Source: Pandoraea bronchicola
Lineage (GTDB): Bacteria > Pseudomonadota > Gammaproteobacteria > Burkholderiales > Burkholderiaceae
DNA length: 64,000 bases
Assembly: GCF_902459805.1 (NCBI RefSeq)
Contig: NZ_CABPST010000001.1
Span: forward strand, 496,001-560,000
Reading direction: 5' to 3'
Position numbers and translations under genes: made by a program
Part shown: positions 8,371 to 16,806 of the stretch, one piece after another
Layout: every line of letters begins with the position of its first letter
Numbering within the stretch: position 1 is the first letter of the stretch
Notes under the pieces: generated by a model
Database searches by the model: none
Told to the model about the DNA's origin: nothing
What the model saw: only the letters and a program-made list of their open reading frames with translations

Positions 8371-8952
8371 TCAGTCGCACCGCGCCAGCGCGCCGCTGAG
8401 CGCTTGCGTTGCGTCGGCCTCGAACGCCGCCACGTCACGCGCCTTCAGCCGCAATCTGAGCGTGACCGCGTCGTCGTAAGCGGCGTCGAGCACCTCGGCG
8501 GCATGACGCTCTGCCAGCCGGCGCAGTGTCGCCTCGTGAGCAAAGGCGCATCGGTAACGCGGCTCGGTGGTGGGCTCGACAGCAGTGAGCGTCGCGAGCT
8601 TCAGCGCTTCGCTCACCGCCTGTCCGTAGGCCCGGGTCAGCCCGCCCGCGCCGAGCTTGATGCCCCCGTAGTACCGCACGACAACCGCCAACACGTTCGC
8701 CAACCCCTTGTGCATGAGCACGTTGTACATGGGCTTGGCCGCCGTGCCACCGGGCTCGCCATCGTCGTCGAAACCCGACGCCCCTTCGCACAACAACACC
8801 CAGCAATAATGCGTGGCGTTGGGATAACGCACGCGCAACGCGTCGAGCTCGCGCATCGCGGCCTCTCGCGAGGCCACGGGCATGACGATGCCGATGAACC
8901 GGCTCTTCTTGATGTCCAGCTCGGTCTCGACCTGTGTTGCCAATGCGTACAT
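8371..8952 (-). CDS. yigZ: YigZ/IMPACT family protein
   Basis: This 193-residue cytosolic protein belongs to the UPF0029/IMPACT family. The motifs 'ELDIKKSRFIGIV', 'SGFDDDGEPGGTAAKPMYNVL' and 'VVVRYYGGIKLGAGGLTRAYG' are the conserved core. The C-terminal ferredoxin-like DUF1949 domain follows from about residue 130. Length is usual for the family. Bacterial members have no settled biochemical role; a link to translation or the stress response is suggested from the eukaryotic homologue. The PhzF-like gene ends just upstream on the same strand (23-bp gap). Confidence 0.93.
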   Translation of the reverse strand: MYALATQVETELDIKKSRFIGIVMPVASREAAMRELDALRVRYPNATHYCWVLLCEGASGFDDDGEPGGTAAKPMYNVLMHKGLANVLAVVVRYYGGIKLGAGGLTRAYGQAVSEALKLATLTAVEPTTEPRYRCAFAHEATLRRLAERHAAEVLDAAYDDAVTLRLRLKARDVAAFEADATQALSGALARCD

Positions 8953-8975
8953 ACGGCGCTCGTCCCTCGCGCGCC

Positions 8976-9845
8976 TTACAGGCGCACCTCGCCGCGCGCG
9001 AGTTCGATGACATTGCCGCCCACGCGAATCTCCCGATTTGCCGTGACTTCAAGCGTCAGGCGGCACGGACGCTCGATGGCGTCACCCTGCGTCACGCGTG
9101 CGCGCACCGGCAGCGGGTAGCCCTGCCCGATCAGCCAGCCGCCAAGATTGGCGCAAGCCGATCCGGTGCCCGGATCCTCGCTCACACCGCCGCCCTGCGT
9201 CGTGAAGAAGTAGCGCGCCGTGACTTGCAACTCGCCGCCCTTCTCGCCATCGATGGAAAACACGTAGCCCGTCTTGCGCTCGAGGCTCGAGAGCGGCCAG
9301 CGTTCCAGGCGTGCGCTGTCGGGTTGTGCCCGTGCGACAGCGTCGGCGTCGCGCAGCGGGATCAGCAGTTGATCGGCACCGGTGTCGACCCATTGCGGCG
9401 ATTGCGCGAGATCGTCTCGGCTCAATCGCACCAGCGCGGCGATGTCCGCATCGGCCTCGCTCGCCTTCTCGATCTTCGGCTCGCCCGACGACGGCGCCGT
9501 CAACGTCCAGTGGTCACCGTCGGCCTTGACCGGCACGAGGCCCGCGGCGAATTGCAACATCACGTCGTCGCCCAGCGCACGCATGGCCCGCAGCACGTGA
9601 GCCGTGCCCAGCGTCGGGTGCCCGGCGAAACGCATCTCGTAGCCCGGCGTGAAGATGCGCACATGCGCGTCGGCCGTCTCCGAGGGAAGAATGAACGTCG
9701 TCTCCGACAGATTGAACTGCCGTGCCAGCAATCGCATTTCGTCGTCGCTCAGGCCGCGCCCGTCTTCGAACACGCACAGCGGATTGCCACCGAAGGTGGT
9801 TTCAGCGAACACATTGACGATACGAAATGCATAGGTGCGGCTCAT
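8976..9845 (-). CDS. PhzF family isomerase/epimerase-like protein
   Basis: A 289-residue protein of the PhzF/diaminopimelate-epimerase fold. 'RIVNVFAETTFGGNPLCVF' is the family start, 'NLSETTFIL' carries the conserved catalytic Glu, and 'GYEMRFAGHPTLGTAHVL' and 'EDPGTGSACANLGGWL' are the other signatures. The last is the motif that replaces the second Cys of DapF. No phenazine genes are nearby, so this is one of the many PhzF paralogues of unknown substrate. The frame is open for 90 codons upstream, but ATG 9845 gives the canonical family start. It probably shares a transcript with yigZ. Confidence 0.92.
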   Translation of the reverse strand: MSRTYAFRIVNVFAETTFGGNPLCVFEDGRGLSDDEMRLLARQFNLSETTFILPSETADAHVRIFTPGYEMRFAGHPTLGTAHVLRAMRALGDDVMLQFAAGLVPVKADGDHWTLTAPSSGEPKIEKASEADADIAALVRLSRDDLAQSPQWVDTGADQLLIPLRDADAVARAQPDSARLERWPLSSLERKTGYVFSIDGEKGGELQVTARYFFTTQGGGVSEDPGTGSACANLGGWLIGQGYPLPVRARVTQGDAIERPCRLTLEVTANREIRVGGNVIELARGEVRL

Positions 9846-10107
9846 GACAAATCTCCAGTTGGGGGTGCGGCAGAAGACGGTACGGCCCTCGAGCCGCTTG
9901 AGCAGGAGGCGCCGATAACCGCCGGTCGGCCAGCCGTGCTGCGTTGGCCGGCCGACCGGCCTTGCGAAAGAAGGATCGTAGTCTCGCACATCGGGCGGCG
10001 GTACGCGCGCCAATGCGGGCGCTTTCGGCCCTTTCGGCCTTTTGCACCCCGCACCGTAAGACTCATCCGTCTCGTCACCGGAAAGCAGGCAATATTCGCC
10101 GCCCCCT

Positions 10108-10177
10108 ATTGTCACAATTCAGATGACAATTATTCACAGACCAGACAGATTGTAGTTCTCCGTCAGGACTCTAAAAT
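10108..10177 (+). promoter_or_regulatory. Promoter region of the pirin gene, with an ATTGTCACAAT palindrome
   Basis: TTGTAG (10150-10155) and TAAAAT (10172-10177), 16 bases apart, make a credible sigma-70 promoter. The 11-bp palindrome ATTGTCACAAT at 10108-10118 is followed by ATGACAAT, giving a repeated GTCA/TGAC pattern. The rest of 9846-10238 contains nothing else I can support. Confidence 0.5.
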
Positions 10178-10238
10178 GACATTCATCGAGGCCAACCAAG
10201 CCTCTTAACGAATCGATGAAGACACACAGGAGCCCATC

Positions 10239-10958
10239 ATGCTGGACATCAGAAAAGCTGCAGACCGAGGCGTTGCCGATCACGGCTGGCTGAGCTCACG
10301 CCACACGTTCTCGTTCGCGAATTATTACGATCCGAAGCAAGTCGGTTTCTCCGATTTGCTGGTGATCAACGACGACCGCGTGGCCCCGGCACAGGGCTTC
10401 GGCAAGCACCCGCACCGCGACATGGAGATCTTCTCGTACGTGCTTGAAGGCGCGCTCGAACACAAGGACACCATGGGCACGGGTTCGGTGATCGAGCCGG
10501 GCGACGTGCAGTTGATGAGCGCCGGGCGCGGCGTGGCACACAGCGAGTTCAATCACTCGCCCACCTCGCCGGTGCACTTCCTGCAAATCTGGATCGTGCC
10601 GAATCAGACGGGCATTGCGCCGGAGTATCAGCAACAGCATTTCACGCCGGAAGAGAAGCGCGGCCGTCTGCGCATGATCATTTCGCCGGACGGCAGCGAC
10701 AACTCGCTGCACATCCATCAGGATGCGCGGGTGTATGCCGGTCTGTTCGACGGCGATGAGTCGGCCACACTGACGCTCGCACCGAACCGCTACGCCTACG
10801 TGCATGTCGCACGCGGCAGCGTGAGCGTGAATGGCGTGGCGCTGGGTGAAGGCGATGGCGTGCGCGTGCGCGACGAAACCGCGCTCACGCTCTCGAACGG
10901 CACCGGCGCCGAAGTCCTGGTGTTCGACCTGCGTCCGGTGGAAACGCCCGACTTCTAA
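10239..10958 (+). CDS. Pirin family protein (YhhW-like)
   Basis: A 239-residue bicupin protein. 'GWLSSRHTFSFANYYDP' and 'GFGKHPHRDMEIFSYVLEGALEH' carry the metal-binding His residues of the N-terminal cupin; 'SAGRGVAHSEFN' supplies His and possibly Glu. The length equals that of YhhW/YhaK-type pirins, some of which oxidise quercetin in vitro; the physiological role is uncertain. 'AAATCGATGAAGACACACAGGAG'-like leader sequence places AGGAG about 8 bases before the ATG. It is transcribed alone, and the next gene is convergent. Confidence 0.93.
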   Translation: MLDIRKAADRGVADHGWLSSRHTFSFANYYDPKQVGFSDLLVINDDRVAPAQGFGKHPHRDMEIFSYVLEGALEHKDTMGTGSVIEPGDVQLMSAGRGVAHSEFNHSPTSPVHFLQIWIVPNQTGIAPEYQQQHFTPEEKRGRLRMIISPDGSDNSLHIHQDARVYAGLFDGDESATLTLAPNRYAYVHVARGSVSVNGVALGEGDGVRVRDETALTLSNGTGAEVLVFDLRPVETPDF

Positions 10959-10973
10959 GGCGAGGCGGGTGAG

Positions 10974-11459
10974 TCAGGCGTCGCGCGTGGTGAGCGAACA
11001 GGCATCGCCACGCGCGTCGCGACTGACCGTCACCCGCGATAACCCGGTGAGATGTGGCGCCAGCGCACGCCAGATGAACGCGCAAAGATTTTCCAGCGTG
11101 GCCGGCCCAAGACCGGCAACGTCGTCGAGCAGACGATGATCGAGCCGCTCGCTGACGCGGACCAGCTCGGCGTCCAAGCAGGCAAGGTCGAGCACCATAC
11201 CGCTCTCGCCTTGCGGGTGGCCCGTCACTTCGACCGTGGCACGGTAGCTATGACCATGGATGCGGCGGCTCGCGTCGATACCCGGCGGATCGATATCGCG
11301 CCGGGTCAGTGTGTGCGCGGCTTCGAACACGAAGCTGCGCGACAGCGTGAACTGCGCGCGCGTTTGCGCGACGGCAAGACTTTGGTTACTGCGTTGCGCC
11401 GTGCGCTTGAGCGGGCGCTCGCGCACGCTTCGCGGCTTGCCCGATTCCGCGCCGCTCAT
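10974..11459 (-). CDS. QueD/PTPS-like protein lacking the catalytic Cys (possible QueD2-type paralogue)
   Basis: A 161-residue member of the 6-pyruvoyl/6-carboxy-tetrahydropterin synthase fold. Zinc-ligand histidines are present in 'FEAAHTL' and 'IHGHSYR', and 'ERLDHRLLDD' has the conserved Asp-His pair. The usual catalytic cysteine (KCxxLHGH) is replaced by Ser ('ASRRIHGH', codon AGC). The C-terminal Glu of the 'KET' pterin-anchoring motif is also absent ('VSRDARGD'). It overlaps the upstream COG0523 GTPase gene by four bases (ATGA). COG0523 genes are known to pair with paralogues of zinc enzymes, QueD2 among them, in zinc-starvation regulons. I infer a paralogue with altered activity rather than the main queuosine enzyme. 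Confidence 0.82.
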   Translation of the reverse strand: MSGAESGKPRSVRERPLKRTAQRSNQSLAVAQTRAQFTLSRSFVFEAAHTLTRRDIDPPGIDASRRIHGHSYRATVEVTGHPQGESGMVLDLACLDAELVRVSERLDHRLLDDVAGLGPATLENLCAFIWRALAPHLTGLSRVTVSRDARGDACSLTTRDA

Positions 11460-12706
11460 GCGCTCTCGCTTTCCATTTCCAGTGGCAGCGCGTGCTCGGC
11501 GTCGCGCCACGCACTGTCGCCCAGCGACAGTTCGACCACGCTCAGACGGCATGCGTCGAACGCCTTCTCGATCGCGTCGCGATCCATGTCGCGTCCGATG
11601 AAGACGACTTCGTTGATGCGGTCGCCCCAGGGTGCTTCCCAGTTCGCCTCGATGGCCACGCGCTGCGGGTCGCCTTCCGGCGGCCACTGATCCGCATCGG
11701 TGGCCGCCCACCAATGCCCCACGGGCTCGAGCGTCGCGGTGTTGCCTGCGCGCGAGTAGGCGAGCGCCCACGCCGGACGATTCGCGGCCCAGACATAGCC
11801 CTTGGCGCGGATGAGGCCATCGAACGGCATCGACATGAACGAGGCAAAGCGCGCCGGATGCAGCGGTTCGCGCTGGCGCAGCACGAAGCTCGTCACGCCG
11901 TACGTGTCGGCCTCGGAGTCGTGCTCGCCCGCAAGCGCCTGCGCCCAGCCGGCCATCTGCTCCGCGCGCTCCGGATCGAAAAGCCCCGTGCCCAGCACCT
12001 CGGTCAGCGGCACCTGCCCGCGCTCGCCCAGCACGATGCGGGCCGACGGATTGAGACCGGTGATCAGCGCCTTGACGGCATCAAGACGCGCCGCGTCGAC
12101 ACAATCCACCTTGCTCACCACCACCACGTCTGCGAACTCGATCTGCTCGGTCAGCAGTTCGGCAAGCCGCCGCTCGTCTTCCTCCCCCGCCACCTCGCCG
12201 CGCTGCGCGAGCGTGTCGAGGCTGTGGAAGTCCTCGAGTACATGCAACGCGTCGACGACCGTCACCATCGTGTCCAGACGGGCAATATCGGCGAGCGACT
12301 GACCGGCCTCGTCGCGAAACTCGAACGTCGCAGCCACCGGCATCGGCTCGGCAATGCCGGTCGACTCGATCAGCAGGTAGTCGAAGCGGCCATCCTGCGC
12401 AAGTTCGCGCACGGCGATGAGCAAGTCCTCTCGCAGCGTGCAGCAGATGCAACCGTTGCTCATTTCCACGAGACGCTCTTCCGTGCGCGACAGCGCTGCG
12501 CCCGCGTTGGCCGCACCGCGTTCCACGAAGGAGGCGTCGATGTTCACCTCGCTCATGTCGTTCACGAGCACGGCCACACGCAGGCCGTCGCGATTGCGCA
12601 GCACGTGATTGAGCAGCGTGGTTTTGCCCGCGCCGAGAAAGCCGGAAAGCACGGTGACGGGCAGACGGCGATCGGTGCCGCCGGAGTTCGCGAGAGGGAG
12701 CGTCAT
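11456..12706 (-). CDS. COG0523 (CobW/YciC/ZigA-like) GTP-dependent metallochaperone
   Basis: A 416-residue G3E-family GTPase. Walker A 'GFLGAGKTT' (22-30), the metal-binding 'GCICC' (85-89), Walker B-like 'LLIESTG' and the G4 motif 'SKVD' are all present. The C-terminal CobW_C domain starts near residue 270. The family delivers zinc (ZigA, ZNG1-like) or cobalt; coupling to a QueD-like paralogue and absence of cobalamin genes favours zinc limitation. Walker A begins within 22 residues of the ATG, so the start is secure. The upstream 670 bp contains no gene but holds a TGCAAC repeat array that may be the operator. Confidence 0.9.
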   Translation of the reverse strand: MTLPLANSGGTDRRLPVTVLSGFLGAGKTTLLNHVLRNRDGLRVAVLVNDMSEVNIDASFVERGAANAGAALSRTEERLVEMSNGCICCTLREDLLIAVRELAQDGRFDYLLIESTGIAEPMPVAATFEFRDEAGQSLADIARLDTMVTVVDALHVLEDFHSLDTLAQRGEVAGEEDERRLAELLTEQIEFADVVVVSKVDCVDAARLDAVKALITGLNPSARIVLGERGQVPLTEVLGTGLFDPERAEQMAGWAQALAGEHDSEADTYGVTSFVLRQREPLHPARFASFMSMPFDGLIRAKGYVWAANRPAWALAYSRAGNTATLEPVGHWWAATDADQWPPEGDPQRVAIEANWEAPWGDRINEVVFIGRDMDRDAIEKAFDACRLSVVELSLGDSAWRDAEHALPLEMESESA

Positions 12707-13045
12707 AACGGTAAAGTCCTGTGTTCTTTGGGGCGGGCAAAGGCGCGCTCAGCGTACGCGATCCCCCGAAGGATGCGCGCCGACGTCACCCTGCCCGGGA
12801 TGTCCTGCCGCACCCGCCGCCTGGGATGGCCGGCACGGCAATTCGCGATGCCGTTGGCGCGTGCCGCCGGGGGACCGGCACGGCATCACGCGAGACGGGC
12901 GCGTCGGCGCGCATTCGTGGCGATGCCAGCCGTTCACCGGACACCGCATGGCGCAAGACCCGCGAGAACGACGTGGCAGCGCCCGCACTTCGCACCGGCT
13001 TCACCGCTCATTTCACCGCTCATCGCCGCGCGATCCGTAGCCGAG

Positions 13046-13143
13046 TTAATGCAACCGAATTAATGCAACCGAATTAATGCAACCGAGTTGCAATATGTCG
13101 CGATGATACGGTGGATGTCATTATTTTGCAACTCAGTTGCAAA
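13046..13143. promoter_or_regulatory. TGCAAC operator-like array: three 14-bp direct repeats and two inverted sites
   Basis: Three 14-bp units 'TTAATGCAACCGAA/G' lie in tandem at 13046-13087. The last unit continues into TGCAAC-CGA-GTTGCA (13078-13092). A second site TTTGCAAC-TCA-GTTGCAAA (13125-13143) has the same TGCAAC-N3-GTTGCA design. The AT-rich array lies between the divergent COG0523-queD-like unit and copCD. The same design at two sites implies one dimeric regulator; a zinc- or copper-responsive one fits the flanking genes. The rest of 12707-13381 shows no gene. Confidence 0.6.
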
Positions 13144-13381
13144 TTCCCGGCATGCTGCACGACGGCTGGCGCGGCACATTGCCGCGTGACGTGCCTGGCC
13201 GGAACCGCCGGGCGGCTGCACCGGTCTGCAAGGTCTGCGATACTGCGCGAGCGGCGCAGGTCGCGTATCTGTGCGGGCCAGACCGGCCGTGCTGGCACCG
13301 AGTGCGGATGCCGTGCGCAAGCCACCAGTTCGCCCGCAAACGCCGCTTTCCTGACACTTCCGTCTTTTCGCCGAACTCGAT

Positions 13382-13792
13382 ATGCGTACTTCCAAGATCG
13401 CTACCAACGCCCCTCGTGCCACCGCTATGCTGCGTCGCGCGACGCGGGGACTCACGCTTGCGGCAGTCCTCGGTCTGGCCGGGCTCTCTCAGGGGGTGTG
13501 GGCACATGCGCACGCCGTGTCGAGCGAGCCTGCCGCGCAGGCCACCGTCGAAGCGCCGAAGGCGGTGCGCGTCACGTTCGACTCGGCGCTCGAAGGCGCC
13601 CTCTCGAAGTTGAGCGTCGTCGACGCCCAGGGCAAGCCGGTCACGCAGGCGAAGCCCGAACTCGACGCCACGCGCAAGACACTCACACTGTCGCTTCCCG
13701 TACTGCCTGCCGGCACCTACCAGGCGAACTGGATCGCCGTGGCGAGCGACGGCCATCGCACGCAAGGCAACTTCAAGTTCACCGTGAAGTGA
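13382..13792 (+). CDS. copC: CopC copper-binding periplasmic protein
   Basis: A 136-residue protein. A long signal peptide ends at about residue 41 ('GVWA'), leaving a mature N-terminus starting with His ('HAHAVSSEP'), as in CopC, where the first His coordinates Cu(II). 'AVRVTFDSALEGALSKLSVVDAQG' and 'GTYQANWIAVASDGHRTQGNFKFTV' complete the beta-barrel, with the second conserved His in 'DGH'. A shorter start at Met16 (13427) is possible and would also keep the signal peptide. It overlaps copD by one base (TGATG). It probably works with CopD in periplasmic copper trafficking. Confidence 0.93.
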   Translation: MRTSKIATNAPRATAMLRRATRGLTLAAVLGLAGLSQGVWAHAHAVSSEPAAQATVEAPKAVRVTFDSALEGALSKLSVVDAQGKPVTQAKPELDATRKTLTLSLPVLPAGTYQANWIAVASDGHRTQGNFKFTVK

Positions 13793-14781
13793 TGCCGGGC
13801 GATCTGGCCGCCGGCACGTGGCAACCCGCCACGGCTGGGTTGCTGAATCTCGCGCTGGCGCTCGCCCTGGGCGTGTTGCTGCTGCGCAGCCCGCACGCCG
13901 TGCGGCGCGGGCTCACCTTGCGCGTGCTGCCCGCCTTTGCCGCCGGGCTCGCCGGGCTCGCGTGGATCGCGTATGTGCTCGCAAGTACCGAGGCGATGAC
14001 GGGCGGTGACTGGGAGAGCACGTCCGCCATGCTCGGCGATGTGTGGCTGGTGCTCACGCAGTCCCATTTCGGCCGGATGCAGTGGGTCGCCGGGTTCGGC
14101 GTCGCGCTGCTGTGTGCGGGCGCCTGGGCCTGGTATGACGCACGCCGCCGCCTGCGCGCGGTGCTGCCCGTTGCCGACGATCCTCGCGATCGGCATCATC
14201 GACGCGAGCATCGTCAGGAACGTTACGCGCGCACGGTCTACGCGGCCGGCGCCGTGGTGCTCGCGTTAGCCCGCGCGGGGACGGGGCACGCGGCAGATGC
14301 CTCCATGCCGTGGCTCGCCATCGGCGTGCATACGCTGCATGTCGGCGCCGCCGCCTCATGGACCGGCGCGTTGGTCGTGGCCGGATGCGTGATCCCGGGT
14401 TGGCGTCACTGGCCGGTCGGCGCGCGTGCGGCCTACGGCGAACGGCTTTCGTCGGTCGCCACGCTGGCGATGTTCGTCGCGCTGGTGACGGGAGCGTTCA
14501 ACGCCTGGCGCACGCTCGGCGAGACGCCCTCGCAGTGGTTCACCGATCAGAACACGCCGTATCTGGCATGGCTTGTCACGAAGCTCGTGCTCGTCGCCTG
14601 TGCTGCCTTGCTCGGTGCGTGGAATCGCTGGCATTTTCTGCCGCGTCTTGCACTCGATACGGGTGAGGCGCCGCTCGATACGACAGCCTTCGCGCGCGTC
14701 GTCGCCATCGAGGCACTCGTGCTGGTGATGGTGATGAGTCTGGCGGCCAAGCTGGGCACCACGATGCCCCCGGGCGTCTGA
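13792..14781 (+). CDS. copD: CopD family inner-membrane copper protein
   Basis: A 329-residue polytopic membrane protein with about eight hydrophobic segments. 'FGRMQWVAGFGVALL', 'LAIGVHTLHVGAAASWTGALVVAG' (with the conserved His residues of the CopD domain) and 'FNAWRTLGETPSQWF...LAWLVTKLVLV' are family features. It starts on the ATG inside the copC stop (TGATG), so it is coupled to CopC. CopD-type proteins bring copper across the inner membrane or receive it from CopC. A His/Arg-rich cytoplasmic loop ('DPRDRHHRREHRQERY') is notable. Confidence 0.9.
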   Translation: MPGDLAAGTWQPATAGLLNLALALALGVLLLRSPHAVRRGLTLRVLPAFAAGLAGLAWIAYVLASTEAMTGGDWESTSAMLGDVWLVLTQSHFGRMQWVAGFGVALLCAGAWAWYDARRRLRAVLPVADDPRDRHHRREHRQERYARTVYAAGAVVLALARAGTGHAADASMPWLAIGVHTLHVGAAASWTGALVVAGCVIPGWRHWPVGARAAYGERLSSVATLAMFVALVTGAFNAWRTLGETPSQWFTDQNTPYLAWLVTKLVLVACAALLGAWNRWHFLPRLALDTGEAPLDTTAFARVVAIEALVLVMVMSLAAKLGTTMPPGV

Positions 14782-14831
14782 TCGAATTCGATAGCAAGAA
14801 ACGGAGCGCAGCATCACGACCGGCTCCCTAC

Positions 14832-14851
14832 ACTGAAGGCAATACTTCAGT
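14832..14851. promoter_or_regulatory. Inverted repeat in the ada promoter
   Basis: ACTGAAG and CTTCAGT flank 6 bases, ending 18 bp before the ada ATG. AGCGCA at 14805-14810 partly resembles the E. coli Ada box (AAAGCGCA). Either could be the Ada binding site. Confidence 0.4.
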
Positions 14852-14869
14852 CATCGGGAGAACACCGTG

Positions 14870-16060
14870 ATGCCTACCAACCTAATGACCGCCAAACGTC
14901 CGCCTCGCCCCGGCACCGCATCCCCTGACCCGCGCGACGCGCAGGCTCGGGCGGCGCAGGCGCCGGCCGTGTCGCGCTATGCGACCGACGACGCCAGGTG
15001 GGCCGCCGTCGTCGCGCGCGACAAGCAGGCGGACGGCGAATTCTTCTACTCCGTGCGCACGACCGGCGTGTATTGCCGTCCGTCATGCGGCGCACGGCTC
15101 GCGCGGCGCGAGAACGTTGCGTTCCATCAGGACATGGCAATGGCCGAGCGCGCGGGCTTTCGTCCGTGCAAGCGATGCAAGCCGGATCAGGGCGCGCTCG
15201 ACGCGCGTCACGCGGCACTGGTGACCGCCGCGTGCCGGCACATCGAGACGGCCGAGACCCCGCCGCGTCTGGAAACCCTCGCCGCCGAAGCCGGTTTGAG
15301 CCCGCACTATTTCCACCGGCTCTTTCGCGCAGTGACGGGCGTGACGCCACGCGCCTATGCAAACGCGCGTCGCGCCGAGCGGGTTCGCGACGCCTTGCCC
15401 GCCGCCGGGAGCGTCACATCGGCCTTCTATGACGCCGGGTTCAACTCCAACGGTCGCTTCTACGCGAACGCCGACGCGCTGCTCGGCATGAAGCCGGCGG
15501 CGTTCCGCTCGGGGGGCAAGGCCGAATCGATCCGCTTCGCCGTGGCGCAATGCTCGCTCGGTGCCCTACTGGTTGCCGCCACCTCGCGCGGACTGTGCGA
15601 TATCTCGCTGGGCGATGACCCCGAAGCACTCGTGAAGGACTTACAGGACCGCTTCCCGAAAGCCGAGCTGGTCGGCGCCGACAGCGAGTTCGAACGCTGG
15701 GTCGCACAGGTCGTGGGGTTTGTGGAGTCGCCCCGCATCGGTCTGTCGTTGCCGCTCGACGTGCGTGGCACGGCATTCCAGCAACGTGTCTGGCAGGCAC
15801 TGCGGGAAGTCCCCGCAGGGGAGACAGCCAGTTACGCGCAGATTGCCGAGCGCATCGGCTCGCCTCGCGCGGTACGCGCCGTGGCACAAGCCTGTGCATC
15901 GAACAAACTCGCCGTGGCGATTCCCTGCCACCGGATCGTGCGCAACGATGGCGCGCTGTCGGGCTATCGCTGGGGCGTCGAACGCAAACGCGCGCTGCTC
16001 GCTCAAGAGCGCGGCGAAGGCGGCGAAGGCAGTGAGGGCCTGGACAAGGGGGCGCCGTGA
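14870..16060 (+). CDS. ada: Ada: methylphosphotriester/O6-methylguanine-DNA methyltransferase and activator
   Basis: A 396-residue bifunctional protein. The N-terminal zinc domain has Cys69, Cys73, Cys100 and Cys103 ('GVYCRPSCGA', 'FRPCKRCKP'), one of which accepts methyl groups from phosphotriesters. An AraC-type HTH follows (about 120-210, 'LSPHYFHRLFRAVTGVTPRAY'). The C-terminal methyltransferase has the acceptor Cys353 in 'AIPCHRIVR'. ATG 14870 is preferred over the GTG three bases upstream, with GGGAG 9 bases before it. It heads an operon with a 2OG-Fe(II) oxygenase and alkB, overlapping by one and four bases. Autoregulation by the methylated form is expected. Confidence 0.96.
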   Translation: MPTNLMTAKRPPRPGTASPDPRDAQARAAQAPAVSRYATDDARWAAVVARDKQADGEFFYSVRTTGVYCRPSCGARLARRENVAFHQDMAMAERAGFRPCKRCKPDQGALDARHAALVTAACRHIETAETPPRLETLAAEAGLSPHYFHRLFRAVTGVTPRAYANARRAERVRDALPAAGSVTSAFYDAGFNSNGRFYANADALLGMKPAAFRSGGKAESIRFAVAQCSLGALLVAATSRGLCDISLGDDPEALVKDLQDRFPKAELVGADSEFERWVAQVVGFVESPRIGLSLPLDVRGTAFQQRVWQALREVPAGETASYAQIAERIGSPRAVRAVAQACASNKLAVAIPCHRIVRNDGALSGYRWGVERKRALLAQERGEGGEGSEGLDKGAP

Positions 16061-16806
16061 TGGCCCACCCGTCGCACATCCGGTCCCTCCAGTCCATCGA
16101 TTGGAACGCACTGGAAGACGAACTCAATCGCTTCGGTGCAGCTCGCATTCCCCATCTGCTGAACGCCAACGAATGCGACGATCTCTGCACGATGTACGGC
16201 CAGACGAGCGGACGAATGAGCGTCACGCCAACGTCACCCCGCTTTCGCAGCCGTGTCGTGATGGCGCGTCACGGTTTCGGACAAGGGGAATATCAATACT
16301 TCGCCTACCCGCTGCCACCGCTCGTCGCCGAACTGCGCGAAGCGTTCTACGCGCCGCTGCGTGAGATCGCGCACCACTGGCACGCGGCAATGGGCATCGA
16401 TGCGCGCTATCCGCCCACGCACAGCGCCTACCTCGCGCAATGCCACGACGCCGGTCAGCGCCGCCCCACGCCGTTACTGCTGCGCTACGCGGCAGGCGAC
16501 TACAATTGTCTGCATCAAGATCTCTATGGGGAACACGTCTTCCCGTTGCAGGTGGCTATTCTGCTGTCGCAACCCGGTGAGGATTTCACGGGCGGCGAAT
16601 TCGTTCTCACGGAGCAGCGGCCGCGCATGCAGTCGCGTGCCGAAGTGGTGCCGCTCACGCGCGGCGATGCCGTCGTGTTCGCCGTGCATCACCGTCCGGT
16701 GAACGGCACGCGCGGTGTGTATCGCGTGAACATGCGACACGGGGTGAGCCGTGTGCGCAGCGGCCACCGGCATACGCTCGGCGTGATCCTGCACGACGCC
16801 ACATGA
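16060..16806 (+). CDS. 2OG-Fe(II) oxygenase family protein in the ada-alkB operon
   Basis: A 248-residue protein. The facial triad starts with His152-x-Asp154 in 'CLHQDLYGEHVFP', with a distal His near 210 ('FAVHHRP'). An Arg in 'GVYRVNMRHGVSRV' could bind 2-oxoglutarate. 'GEDFTGGEFVLTEQRP' is typical of this prolyl-hydroxylase-like group. It starts on the ATG overlapping the ada stop and overlaps alkB by four bases. This gene recurs between ada and alkB in Burkholderiales; a repair or damage-response role is inferred from position only, and no substrate is known to me. Confidence 0.88.
   Translation: MAHPSHIRSLQSIDWNALEDELNRFGAARIPHLLNANECDDLCTMYGQTSGRMSVTPTSPRFRSRVVMARHGFGQGEYQYFAYPLPPLVAELREAFYAPLREIAHHWHAAMGIDARYPPTHSAYLAQCHDAGQRRPTPLLLRYAAGDYNCLHQDLYGEHVFPLQVAILLSQPGEDFTGGEFVLTEQRPRMQSRAEVVPLTRGDAVVFAVHHRPVNGTRGVYRVNMRHGVSRVRSGHRHTLGVILHDAT

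Noticed and set aside
12860-13035. Possible cobalamin riboswitch upstream of the CobW-like gene (minus strand contains GAAGCCGGTGCGAA and GCTGCCAC)
   Set aside because: Only one conserved-looking block is present; no B12 box or the remaining core elements follow in order, and the gene looks zinc- rather than cobalamin-related.
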